Origin: Flavobacterium cerinum
Lineage (GTDB): Bacteria; Bacteroidota; Bacteroidia; Flavobacteriales; Flavobacteriaceae
Assembly (NCBI RefSeq): GCF_004028155.1
Contig: NZ_SBII01000009.1
Span: forward strand, 62,001-126,000
Reading direction: 5' to 3'
Length of the DNA: 64,000 nucleotides
Shown here: positions 44,607-53,474 of the stretch, piece by piece
How positions within the stretch are numbered: the first letter of the stretch is position 1
Layout: each line of letters starts with the position of its first letter
Notes under the pieces: generated by a model
What the model saw: only the letters and a program-made list of their open reading frames with translations
The model's database searches: none
Told to the model about the DNA's origin: nothing
Translations under genes and position numbers: made by a program

Positions 44607-44963
44607 ATGACAAAAAAAATCTACATATTATTATTGCTTACACTTGGTTTCCTTTTGGGACCAACGGTAACGTATGCACATAATAATAAAGCAGAGATGG
44701 CATGCTGCAAAAAGGAATCTTCTAAAAAAGATTGTTGCAAAGAACACCATTCTAAAGAAAAAAAGCACAGTTGCGATAGTGGCTGTAAAAGTGTTTCCTG
44801 CGGTTGCCCTTCGGTGTCTTGCGGCTTCACCCCTACGCTTGCTTTCCAATCAGAAAATGATTCTCTTTTTGATTTTTCTGACAGAAAACAAAATTACTTT
44901 TATTCAGAAATCTTTATCTCATCAGATTTTCGATCTATCTGGCTTCCACCTAAAATAAGCTAG
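44607..44963 (+). CDS. Cys/His-rich exported small protein
   Basis: This protein of 118 residues has a signal peptide ending near TVTYA-H, followed by a metal-ligand-rich segment: ACCKK, DCCKEHHSKEKKHSC and GCKSVSCGCPSVSCG, with nine Cys and several His within 45 residues. The tail ends IWLPPKIS. The CC pair and terminal PP resemble the small HYC_CC_PP family of Bacteroidota, a recollection I cannot check. Its position just before two heavy-metal-associated domain proteins suggests that it binds copper or another soft metal in the envelope. Confidence 0.7.
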   Translation: MTKKIYILLLLTLGFLLGPTVTYAHNNKAEMACCKKESSKKDCCKEHHSKEKKHSCDSGCKSVSCGCPSVSCGFTPTLAFQSENDSLFDFSDRKQNYFYSEIFISSDFRSIWLPPKIS

Positions 44964-45124
44964 TACTTCTTCCCCGACAGCTATAAATACGTCAAACCTT
45001 AAGCCTTATTTGGCTAAAAAATCATTAAACATTAGTTAATCCCTGTACTATTCAGAACATAGCCTTATATGCTATTGTTACTGTTATGCTTTAGGATTGA
45101 TCTATCCAAAAACTACAATATAAA

Positions 45125-45493
45125 ATGAAATCAATACATAAATTATTGGTAGCAATAACCCTATTGCTATCAGTCACTTTCGCCAATGCGCAAAACAAAA
45201 ATACTGTAACAGAAACAGTAAAGATCAATGGTAATTGCGGTATGTGCAAACAAATCATTGAAACGGCTGCGGCTAAAAACAAAACTGCCAAAGTAAACTG
45301 GAATGCCGATACTAAAATGGCAACCGTTACTTATAATCCTAAGAAAACCAGTTTAGACCAGATATTAAAAAGTATAGCCGACGCAGGATATGACAATGAA
45401 AAGTTCACCGCTGAAGATGCTGTTTACGAACAATTACACGGATGCTGCCAGTATGAAAGAGAACTAAAGGCAGAACCAAAAACAAGTAAGTAA
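45125..45493 (+). CDS. Exported heavy-metal-associated (HMA) domain protein
   Basis: This protein of 122 residues has a signal peptide ending FANA-Q and one HMA-like ferredoxin fold. The metal motif is GNCGMCKQ (Cys38, Cys41), followed by WNADTKMATVTYNP and the usual loop ILKSIADAGYDNE. A further CC lies in LHGCCQYER near the end. It is the first gene of a tightly spaced operon with TlpA-like, a second HMA protein, a barrel protein and DsbD. A periplasmic metal-carrier role, probably copper, is inferred. Confidence 0.85.
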   Translation: MKSIHKLLVAITLLLSVTFANAQNKNTVTETVKINGNCGMCKQIIETAAAKNKTAKVNWNADTKMATVTYNPKKTSLDQILKSIADAGYDNEKFTAEDAVYEQLHGCCQYERELKAEPKTSK

Positions 45494-45516
45494 TAGAAAC
45501 TTTAAATTGACACTTT

Positions 45517-46002
45517 ATGTTTAAGCTAAAAAATATAGCCGCTTTATTCCTAATCTTTCTGAGTTTTTATACAGCAACGGCACAGATAAAACTAGGAGAT
45601 ACTTTTCCTGATGTCCAACTACAAAACGACAAAAATACTACAGTAAAACTTAACTCCTTTAAAGGTAAAACAGTCTTGGTCGATTTTTGGGCATCCTGGT
45701 GTGCTCCCTGCCGACTGGCAAACAAAAAGCTGGTTAAACTGTATGACAAATTCAAAAGCCAAAATTTTGAGATCGTAGGAATATCTATAGATACCGATAA
45801 AGCCAAATGGTTAAAAGCCATTGAAAAAGACAAACTAAAACACCCGCAATTAATCGACCCAAAAGGTTTTGATGCCAAAACATCCATAGCATTTGGAGTA
45901 GAAGCTTTACCGGCAGCCTACCTTTTTGATGCATCAGGAAAACTGATCGCCATCAACCCTACCGAAGCACAGATAATTGCACAAATCAAAAAAAACAAAT
46001 AA
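45517..46002 (+). CDS. TlpA-like periplasmic thioredoxin
   Basis: This exported thioredoxin-family protein has 161 residues: signal peptide ending TATA-Q, then KLGDTFPDVQLQNDKN and the active site VDFWASWCAPCRLAN, with the cis-Pro region EALPAAYLFD. Such proteins reduce cysteine pairs of cytochrome c or of copper-site proteins. The DsbD homologue two genes downstream is its probable electron donor, and the flanking HMA proteins its probable substrates. The next gene starts 1 nt after its stop. Confidence 0.92.
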   Translation: MFKLKNIAALFLIFLSFYTATAQIKLGDTFPDVQLQNDKNTTVKLNSFKGKTVLVDFWASWCAPCRLANKKLVKLYDKFKSQNFEIVGISIDTDKAKWLKAIEKDKLKHPQLIDPKGFDAKTSIAFGVEALPAAYLFDASGKLIAINPTEAQIIAQIKKNK

Positions 46003-46003
46003 C

Positions 46004-46531
46004 ATGAAAACATTAAATATAAAATTCTTAGCCCTTACACTTTTAGCATTGCTATCAGGTGTAAACTCATACGCTCAAATATCTAAAGCAGAAATCATGG
46101 CAACAGGCCTAACCTGCTCTCTGTGCTCGAATGCTATAAATAAGCAGTTAAAATCCATGACTCAGGTAGATAGCATCAGTACTGATCTGAACACCAACAC
46201 CTTTACGGTTTATTTTAAAGAGAATACGCTTTTACAGCCTAAAGTATTAAAAACGGCTGTCGAAAAAGCAGGATTCTTTGTAGGATCAATGGTTTTAACT
46301 ATGAAACTTGATCCTCAAAATTTACAAGACAATTCAACCTTAAAAATTGAAGATGGTTTGTTTATTTTTATCGATCCTAACAACCCGATTTCTGATAAAG
46401 AAACCCAATACAGGGTTTTAGACAAAGGTTTTGTAACCCAGAAAGAGTATAAAAAATTAGCCAAATCATATTCTAAGCACCCAAGCTACATGGCCGAAAA
46501 TGAAAATGATTATCACATAAAAGCTATTTAA
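46004..46531 (+). CDS. Second exported HMA-domain protein
   Basis: This protein of 175 residues begins at ATG 46004, 1 nt after the thioredoxin stop; longer frames run into that gene. A signal peptide (GVNSYA-Q) precedes a degenerate HMA domain with the motif GLTCSLCSNAINKQL and VEKAGFFVGSMV. The remaining 80 residues form an uncharacterised domain (DGLFIFIDPNNPISDKE, VLDKGFVTQKEYKKLAK). The CxxC spacing fits Cu(I) binding and also a thiol-disulfide substrate. Confidence 0.82.
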   Translation: MKTLNIKFLALTLLALLSGVNSYAQISKAEIMATGLTCSLCSNAINKQLKSMTQVDSISTDLNTNTFTVYFKENTLLQPKVLKTAVEKAGFFVGSMVLTMKLDPQNLQDNSTLKIEDGLFIFIDPNNPISDKETQYRVLDKGFVTQKEYKKLAKSYSKHPSYMAENENDYHIKAI

Positions 46532-46533
46532 TA

Positions 46534-47340
46534 ATGAGATATCTATCAATTGTATTTTTGCTGTTTATTTCATTAAAAATAAATGCTCAGGAATTGTTTG
46601 TAGTTACAGAACCCGCAAGCAACGCTCCGGCGGGTTCCCTTTCAGTTCGTGTTGGACAATCCTTATTGGAAAACCAGATGGAAAATGGAAACGTATATAA
46701 TTTATCACCCGAAGTTACCTGGGGGATCAATAAAAACTTAATGGTTCGTGCCTCTGCCTACCTTAATGACATGAATAACGGACTCGATCTTAGAGGTGGT
46801 GGTGTGTATGCCAAATACCGTTTTTTCTCTGTAGATGATCTTCAAAGCCATTTCAGGATGGCAGCCTTTGGACGATACAGTTGGAATAGTTCGGCAATTC
46901 ATCAGGAACCTATCGATATGATGGGAATGAATACTGGCTTCGAGGCAGGTATTGTAGCTACCCAGTTAATTAAGAAAGTAGCGATAAGTTCTTCTGTAAG
47001 TTACGGACAGGCTTTTGACAATAACAACTACAAGTTCCCCGACAATCTTGGGAACAATGCTGTGAATTATACATTCTCTATTGGACGTTTAATGCATCCT
47101 AAAAAATACACCAGTTACAAACAAACCAATATTAACACCATGTTGGAATTTGTGGGCCAGACGATAACAGAAAATGGAAGATCGTATCTTGATATAGTAC
47201 CTTCAATTCAGTTTATCATTAACAGTCAGGCTAGAATAGACATTGCTTATAAAAAAGAGCTTTACAATTCTATGCACCGTATAACATCAGACGGTATCTT
47301 CTTAAAACTGGAATACACTTTTTTTAATGTTACTAAATAA
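46534..47340 (+). CDS. Outer-membrane beta-barrel-like protein
   Basis: This exported protein of 268 residues has a signal peptide ending KINA-Q. The mature sequence has alternating amphipathic strands (LSVRVGQSLLENQ, VRASAYLNDM, YAKYRFFSVDD, ISSSVSYGQAF, IDIAYKKELYNS) and an aromatic C-terminal strand (LKLEYTFFNVTK), as in outer-membrane barrels. It begins 2 nt after the second HMA gene, so it is co-translated. No family was recognised. It may be a channel or surface partner of the metal/thiol system. Confidence 0.72.
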   Translation: MRYLSIVFLLFISLKINAQELFVVTEPASNAPAGSLSVRVGQSLLENQMENGNVYNLSPEVTWGINKNLMVRASAYLNDMNNGLDLRGGGVYAKYRFFSVDDLQSHFRMAAFGRYSWNSSAIHQEPIDMMGMNTGFEAGIVATQLIKKVAISSSVSYGQAFDNNNYKFPDNLGNNAVNYTFSIGRLMHPKKYTSYKQTNINTMLEFVGQTITENGRSYLDIVPSIQFIINSQARIDIAYKKELYNSMHRITSDGIFLKLEYTFFNVTK

Positions 47341-47354
47341 GCAGTCATAACATA

Positions 47355-49328
47355 ATGAAAAAAATATTTTATTTAGTACTACTGCTTTTTGCATTTGCAA
47401 ATGTGCAGGCACAAATTTTAAACCCGGTTAAATGGGAAGCTTCCGTCGAGAAAAAATCGGATTCGGAATATTTGCTTACCCTGAATGGTGTTATTGAAAC
47501 CGACTGGCATGTGTATTCTCAATTCACTCCTGAAGATGGCCCGCTGCCTACCGAATTCATTTTTCATAATACAAAAGGAAACTATGAAGCGATAGGGAAA
47601 GCGACCGAAAGCGAAACCAAAACGGTATTTAGCGATGTTTTTGGTGTAAACGAAGTTTTCTTTGAAGATAAAGTAACGTTTACTCAATTGATTAAACACA
47701 GTAATGCTGAAAACAAAATTATTCAGGTTGAGCTGTTCTACCAGGTATGTAAAGAGAGCTGCATCAGTGAAAACAAATACTTTGAATTTAACTTAAAGAC
47801 ACTGGAGGCTAAAGAAATTGAAGCATCAGCACTCATAACTGAAAATACGGTTAATACAGAAACAAAAGCTATAGCAAAAAAAACACCTGAAGCTCCGGAA
47901 TCATCAGATTCCGGTCTATTCAAAATTTTCTTTATCGCCTTTTTATCCGGATTTGCTGCACTGCTAACACCTTGTGTGTTCCCAATGATACCAATGACAG
48001 TAAGCTTCTTTACCAAACAAAGTAAAACCAAAGCAAAAGGGATTAAGAATGCCATTATATATGGTATATCCATTATCCTTATTTATGTATTCTTAGGGTC
48101 TGTTATTACACTTATTTTTGGTGCAGATGCCCTGAATGCCCTATCGACCAATGTATGGTTCAATGTAATTTTCTTTGTATTATTGGTTGTATTTGCCAGT
48201 TCGTTCTTAGGTGCATTCGAGATAATGCTTCCCAATTCATGGGCCAATAAAGTTGACCGACAAGCAGACAGGGGCGGTATTATTGGTATACTATTTATGG
48301 CGTTGGCTCTGGCTATTGTTTCCTTTTCCTGTACAGGACCAATAATTGGAACTTTACTGGTAGAAGCAGCATCAAAAGGTGGTATTGCGCCGATTGTAGG
48401 TATGCTTGGATTCTCTACAGCATTAGCATTACCTTTTATGCTGTTTGCAATGTTTCCGGGTTGGTTAAATACTCTACCCAAATCGGGCGGATGGTTAAAC
48501 ACGGTAAAAGTGTTCTTAGGTTTCTTAGAACTGGCATTGGCTTTTAAATTCTTATCGAATGCCGATTTAGTATTGCAATTGCATTGGTTTGAAAGAGAAT
48601 TGTTCTTAGCCATCTGGATCGCCATATTTTGTACACTCGCTCTGTATTTATTTGGGAAAATCACACTACCGCACGATTCGCCTTCACCCTATATTTCGGT
48701 AGGTCGCTTATCGATGGGATTAATCGTACTGACCTTTACCATTTATTTGATTCCCGGCCTATGGGGTGCACCTCTAAAATTAATTAGCGGTTTTCCACCA
48801 CCAATGACCTATAGTGAATCGCCTCATGGTGTAGGAAGCTCAAAAGGTGGAAGCACAGCAGCAGTCTCCATATTGCCAGATGGAGCCCATAGAGGACCGC
48901 ATGATATTATTGCCTTTACAGATTATGAAAAAGGATTGGCTTATGCCAAATCAGTTAACAAACCAATCCTTTTAGACTTTACAGGATTTGCCTGTGTGAA
49001 CTGCAGGAAAATGGAAGATTATGTTTGGTCTGATCCCAAAATATTATCCATCTTAAACAACGATGTTGTATTGATATCACTGTATGTAGATGACAAAAGA
49101 GAGCTCCCGGCTGCAGAACAATACGTTTCTAAAGAAACGGGTAAAAAGATAAAATCTATAGGTAATAAATGGAGCGATTTCCAAATTACACGCTACAAAG
49201 CAAATGCACAGCCGTATTATCTTGTTTTAGATACAAACGAAAATAGCCTGAACAAACCTGCCGGTTATATGCCCGATGTTGATGAATATGAACAATGGCT
49301 GAAATCGGGTATTGAACAATTCAAATAA
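47355..49328 (+). CDS. dsbD: Thiol:disulfide interchange protein DsbD
   Basis: This is a membrane electron carrier from cytoplasmic thioredoxin to periplasmic thiols, 657 residues. It has a signal peptide (NVQA-Q), an N-terminal DsbD-alpha-like domain with YQVCKESC, then eight membrane helices with the conserved Cys in LTPCVFPMIPMT and SFSCTGPIIGTLL. The C-terminal thioredoxin domain carries GFACVNCRKM (Cys547/Cys550). A Ser/Gly-rich insertion (HGVGSSKGGS) precedes the last domain. It closes the HMA-thioredoxin operon and probably keeps those cysteines reduced. A terminator follows. Confidence 0.94.
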   Translation: MKKIFYLVLLLFAFANVQAQILNPVKWEASVEKKSDSEYLLTLNGVIETDWHVYSQFTPEDGPLPTEFIFHNTKGNYEAIGKATESETKTVFSDVFGVNEVFFEDKVTFTQLIKHSNAENKIIQVELFYQVCKESCISENKYFEFNLKTLEAKEIEASALITENTVNTETKAIAKKTPEAPESSDSGLFKIFFIAFLSGFAALLTPCVFPMIPMTVSFFTKQSKTKAKGIKNAIIYGISIILIYVFLGSVITLIFGADALNALSTNVWFNVIFFVLLVVFASSFLGAFEIMLPNSWANKVDRQADRGGIIGILFMALALAIVSFSCTGPIIGTLLVEAASKGGIAPIVGMLGFSTALALPFMLFAMFPGWLNTLPKSGGWLNTVKVFLGFLELALAFKFLSNADLVLQLHWFERELFLAIWIAIFCTLALYLFGKITLPHDSPSPYISVGRLSMGLIVLTFTIYLIPGLWGAPLKLISGFPPPMTYSESPHGVGSSKGGSTAAVSILPDGAHRGPHDIIAFTDYEKGLAYAKSVNKPILLDFTGFACVNCRKMEDYVWSDPKILSILNNDVVLISLYVDDKRELPAAEQYVSKETGKKIKSIGNKWSDFQITRYKANAQPYYLVLDTNENSLNKPAGYMPDVDEYEQWLKSGIEQFK

Positions 49329-49368
49329 TAAATTAAGAACTGTAAACAGAAGATTAAACTTATCAGGA

Positions 49369-49405
49369 AAAAAGGGGGAGAATTCAATTGAGTTCTCCCC
49401 TTTTC
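49369..49405 (+). terminator. Intrinsic terminator of the metal/thiol operon
   Basis: AAAAGGGGGAGAA pairs with TTCTCCCCTTTT around a 10-nt loop, followed by a short T run. Confidence 0.85.
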
Positions 49406-49529
49406 TATGGACAATATTTATCAAAAATTTATGATTTACAGCTCAAAATCAGAACTTTGAATTATTGTCATATCATCGATTAGCCTTACCTTTATAATTA
49501 CTGCTATCTACTAACTAATACTTGGAATT

Positions 49530-52307
49530 ATGCCGAAAGATATTTATAAGATTAAAAAATTACTGAACACCAAAAACGGCACGTATACGTATTACAGCCT
49601 TACGGAAATGCAAAACCAGGGTTTTGACATTGAAAAGATGCCATTTTCCATTCGGATTTTATTAGAAAATGCATTACGTAATTTTGATGATTTTGCTATT
49701 ACCCGCGAAAATATAGAAACCCTGCTTAGCTGGAAACCCGAAGCGTCGGATAAAGATATACCCTTCAAGCCTGCCCGTGTACTAATGCAGGATTTTACAG
49801 GTGTTCCTGCCGTAGTAGATATTGCTTCATTAAGAGCAGAAATTGCCCGAAAAGGAAAAAATCCGGATGAGATAAATCCACTCATTCCGGTAGACCTTGT
49901 TATAGATCACTCCGTGCAGGTCGATTATTTTGGAACCGAGTATTCGTATGACCGTAATATGGACGAAGAGTATAAGCGTAATAAAGAGCGTTATCAGTTC
50001 TTAAAGTGGGCACAGCAGTCGTTTAGTAATTTTAGTGTTGTTCCGCCTGGTATGGGTATCTGCCATCAGGTAAACCTGGAATACCTCTCTAAAGGTGTTA
50101 TTGAACGTAACGGTGAAGTATTCCCCGATACACTTGTAGGTACAGATAGCCATACTCCAATGGTAAACGGAATTGGAGTTATTGCCTGGGGTGTTGGAGG
50201 AATTGAAGCTGAAGCCGCCATTCTTGGACAGCCTATTTATTTTATCATGCCGGAGGTTATCGGACTTCGCTTAACAGGGAAAATTCCTTTAGGTTCTACA
50301 GCTACCGACATGGTACTTACCATTGCCGAACTCCTTAGGAAATATGGTGTAGTAGGTAAATTTGTAGAAGTTTTCGGTTCTGGGTTAGATAACCTTTCAG
50401 TACCAGATAGGGCTACAATCGGTAATATGTCTCCAGAATTTGGATGTACTGTAACCTACTTCCCTATTGATGACAAAACATTAGAATATATGCGCTTAAC
50501 CAACCGTTCTGAAGATCAGGTGAAACTGGTTGAAGACTATTGTAAAGCAAATATGTTATGGCGTACCGGGAATGAAACCATTACCTATACTCATATTTTA
50601 GAATTAGATCTTTCTACAATAGAACCTACTGTGGCAGGACCAAAAAGGCCGCAGGATAAAATACTGCTTAAAAATTTCCAATCGACTTTTATTGATGTAC
50701 TGCATCAATCATTTGGACGAAAATATATTAAACCCCAGGAACAGCTTACACGATGGTTTGCCGAAGGAGGAAGTTCACTTCCCTTTAAGGCAGAAGCACA
50801 AATGCAGCAGGAAACCAAAATTGAACAAAAAATTGAAGACGGTATGAAAATCGTTACCGTTACCATTGGCCAGGAACAATTTATGCTATCTGATGGGGCT
50901 GTGGTAATTGCTGCAATTACTTCCTGTACAAACACGTCGAACCCTTATGTAATGATTGGAGCAGGTTTGGTGGCCCGAAAAGCAAGAGAGCACGGACTTA
51001 ATGTAAAACCTTGGGTAAAAACATCTTTAGCACCAGGATCTAAAGTAGTAACTGATTACTTGATAAAAGCCGATCTACTGGATGACCTGCAGTCGATGAA
51101 ATTTCACATTGTGGGTTATGGATGTACTTCCTGTATTGGTAATTCGGGCCCGCTTCCTCCACACATTGCAAAAGCAATCGATGACCACGATTTAGTAATG
51201 GCATCTGTACTTTCAGGTAACAGGAATTTTGAAGCAAGGATACATCCTCAAATAAAAATGAACTTCTTAATGTCGCCAATGCTTGTTGTGGCTTATGCTA
51301 TTGCAGGACGTGTAGATATTGACCTGTTGAACGAACCGATAAGCTACGACCCAAATCAGCAGCCCGTATATTTAAAAGACATTTGGCCGTCTGACGATGA
51401 GATCAATGCAATTATGAGTTCTGTACTTTCACCGAAACAGTTTGCGAATAGCTACGGAACTATATTTGACGGAAATGAAATATGGCAGAACCTTGAAGTG
51501 CCTAATGAGAAAATATATGAATGGGACGATAAATCGACCTATATAAAAGAAGCTCCTTTCTTTAAAGATTTACCGGATCAGCCTCAACCGCTAAAAGACA
51601 TTGAAAATGCAAGCGTACTTTTAGCTTTGGGCGATAGTATAACAACCGATCATATTTCGCCTGCAGGTTCTTACAATGAAACATCATCTGCTGGTAAATA
51701 TTTATTGAGCCGTGGTGTTCCAAAAGAAGAATTTAACTCTTACGGTTCCCGTCGTGGTCATGACGAAGTAATGGTGAGAGGTACGTTTGCTAACGTACGT
51801 ATTAAAAACAAACTTGCCGATAAAGAAGGTGGTTACACTAAATTTATGCCTACAGGCGAAGAAATGAGCATCTATGATGCATCCATAAAATATAAAGAAG
51901 CCAAAACACCTTTGGTGGTTCTTGCGGGTAAAGAATATGGCAGCGGTTCTTCGAGAGACTGGGCTGCAAAAGGAGTTTTCCTATTAGGAGTAAAGGCAGT
52001 TCTTGCCGAAAGCTATGAAAGAATACATAGGAGCAACCTGGTAGGTATGGGCGTATTACCAATGCAATATAAAAATGGAGAAAATGCCGAAAGCCTTGGA
52101 CTAACCGGAAAAGAACAGTTTACCATTACCGGAATCGCCAACGACATTAAGCCGCTAAAAGAAGTAGATGTTACTGCCGTAAATAGCAACGGTGAAAAAA
52201 TCACCTTTAAAGCCATTGCCCGACTGGACTCGAAAATTGAGGTTGAATATTATAGAAATGAAGGTATATTGCAGTATGTATTAAGGCAGTTTCTGCATAA
52301 AGCATAA
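49530..52307 (+). CDS. acnA: Aconitate hydratase
   Basis: This TCA-cycle enzyme interconverts citrate and isocitrate. It has 925 residues, the AcnA/IRP type. The [4Fe-4S] cysteines are in AAITSCTNTSNP and YGCTSCIGNSGPL. Other hallmarks are VVPPGMGICHQVNLEYL, LVGTDSHTPMVNGIG, the swivel domain opening ALGDSITTDHISPAGS and the active-site loop AGKEYGSGSSRDWAAKG. It is monocistronic with a strong terminator. Sequence does not show whether it also binds RNA, as eukaryotic IRP1 does. Confidence 0.97.
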   Translation: MPKDIYKIKKLLNTKNGTYTYYSLTEMQNQGFDIEKMPFSIRILLENALRNFDDFAITRENIETLLSWKPEASDKDIPFKPARVLMQDFTGVPAVVDIASLRAEIARKGKNPDEINPLIPVDLVIDHSVQVDYFGTEYSYDRNMDEEYKRNKERYQFLKWAQQSFSNFSVVPPGMGICHQVNLEYLSKGVIERNGEVFPDTLVGTDSHTPMVNGIGVIAWGVGGIEAEAAILGQPIYFIMPEVIGLRLTGKIPLGSTATDMVLTIAELLRKYGVVGKFVEVFGSGLDNLSVPDRATIGNMSPEFGCTVTYFPIDDKTLEYMRLTNRSEDQVKLVEDYCKANMLWRTGNETITYTHILELDLSTIEPTVAGPKRPQDKILLKNFQSTFIDVLHQSFGRKYIKPQEQLTRWFAEGGSSLPFKAEAQMQQETKIEQKIEDGMKIVTVTIGQEQFMLSDGAVVIAAITSCTNTSNPYVMIGAGLVARKAREHGLNVKPWVKTSLAPGSKVVTDYLIKADLLDDLQSMKFHIVGYGCTSCIGNSGPLPPHIAKAIDDHDLVMASVLSGNRNFEARIHPQIKMNFLMSPMLVVAYAIAGRVDIDLLNEPISYDPNQQPVYLKDIWPSDDEINAIMSSVLSPKQFANSYGTIFDGNEIWQNLEVPNEKIYEWDDKSTYIKEAPFFKDLPDQPQPLKDIENASVLLALGDSITTDHISPAGSYNETSSAGKYLLSRGVPKEEFNSYGSRRGHDEVMVRGTFANVRIKNKLADKEGGYTKFMPTGEEMSIYDASIKYKEAKTPLVVLAGKEYGSGSSRDWAAKGVFLLGVKAVLAESYERIHRSNLVGMGVLPMQYKNGENAESLGLTGKEQFTITGIANDIKPLKEVDVTAVNSNGEKITFKAIARLDSKIEVEYYRNEGILQYVLRQFLHKA

Positions 52308-52313
52308 CCTTAA

Positions 52314-52350
52314 AAACAGGCAGGATCTTTACATAATCCTGCCTGTTTTA
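52314..52350 (+). terminator. Intrinsic terminator of acnA
   Basis: AAACAGGCAGGAT pairs with ATCCTGCCTGTTT around a short loop, flanked by A and T runs. Confidence 0.92.
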
Positions 52351-52398
52351 CTATTAAACAAATACTATAAAATAAGCCACATAAACTCTTTGCTATAA

Positions 52399-52989
52399 AT
52401 GCCTGATAATTTTAAAAAGTACATACTGGACAATGCCGGTATAACCGAAGAAAACTATAAAGAATTAGAGCCTATGGTATATACCCTTAAAGCAAAAAAG
52501 GGAACGATACTGTTAGAACAGGATCAGATTTGTGACAGGGCTTTCTTTGTGTGTAAAGGATTATTGCGATCGTATACTGTAGACGAAATGGGCAAAGAGC
52601 ATATTATACAATTTGCCTCAGAAAACTGGTGGATTGCCGACAGGAGCAGTTTTTATTTTGACGAACCTTCCGAACTTTTTATTGATACCATTGAAGACTC
52701 TGAAGTAATTTATATCAAGAAGGATTTCTTTAATAAGCTTGAACAGATTTCTGATAAATTTACTTCATTTAATACATTAGCACTACAAAAAAACATTCGT
52801 CAGATGCAGAAGCGCATTAACTATCTGCTCGCAGCCACTGCCGAAAAGAAGTACCTTGATTTTATAGAAACCCATCGTGAAATCACCTACAGGCTACCTT
52901 TGCAAATGATAGCCTCTTATCTTGGTATTGCGCCCGAAAGCCTGAGCAGGGTTCGCTGGGAACTGGCAAACAAGAACTTTAAACCCTAG
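52399..52989 (+). CDS. Crp/Fnr-family transcriptional regulator
   Basis: This regulator has 196 residues. The N-terminal cyclic-nucleotide-binding fold (about 20-120) includes KGTILLEQDQICDRAFFVCKG and YTVDEMGKEHIIQFASE. The C-terminal winged helix ends LPLQMIASYLGIAPESLSRVRWEL. The group is common in Bacteroidota and often does not bind cAMP. The pirin operon lies about 190 nt downstream on the same strand. An imperfect operator candidate, AACCT-ACATC-AGGTT, occurs at 52999-53013. Targets are inferred only from position. Confidence 0.9.
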   Translation: MPDNFKKYILDNAGITEENYKELEPMVYTLKAKKGTILLEQDQICDRAFFVCKGLLRSYTVDEMGKEHIIQFASENWWIADRSSFYFDEPSELFIDTIEDSEVIYIKKDFFNKLEQISDKFTSFNTLALQKNIRQMQKRINYLLAATAEKKYLDFIETHREITYRLPLQMIASYLGIAPESLSRVRWELANKNFKP

Positions 52990-53177
52990 TTATTTCCTAA
53001 CCTACATCAGGTTGCTTCTATCCAATACATGCTAATTTTATTTGTATAAAATGGGTAGGATTCTACATATCCATTATTCACCAAAATTCAATCATTATAG
53101 TTCCCCTCATTTCTTAACATAGGTCAAGTGTATTCTGTTTTATTGGTACTAATTTTACAGTACTAAAAAACAACATC

Positions 53178-53468
53178 ATGGAATATAATGTAATACACAA
53201 TGAAAAAGACATGCGTTTTGAAATCCATTCAGAGGATAAAATAGCATTTGTTCAGTACAAATTATTTGATGGAGGCATCGCTTATATGCATACTGATGTA
53301 CCTCCCGAATTAGAAGGTAAAGGTATTGCATCTACGTTGGCTAAATATGTTTTAGAGTATGCACAAAATAATGGACTCAGGGTAAAACCTTACTGCCCAT
53401 ATATCAATGCATACATCAACAAACATCCTGAATATCAGGCCAACTCATTATTTCACGATAAAAAATAA
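53178..53468 (+). CDS. Short GNAT-like acetyltransferase (COG2388 type)
   Basis: This protein of 96 residues has the compact GNAT core of the YjdJ/NATD1-like group: MRFEIHSEDKIAFVQYKLFD, then MHTDVPPELEGKGIASTLAKYVLEYA (acetyl-CoA loop) and LRVKPYCPYINAYINKHPEY. It starts the two-gene unit with pirin, 6 nt apart. TAATTTTA near 53147 may be the -7 box (seven of eight). The substrate is unknown; some relatives modify small amines. Confidence 0.87.
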   Translation: MEYNVIHNEKDMRFEIHSEDKIAFVQYKLFDGGIAYMHTDVPPELEGKGIASTLAKYVLEYAQNNGLRVKPYCPYINAYINKHPEYQANSLFHDKK

Positions 53469-53474
53469 AAAGAC

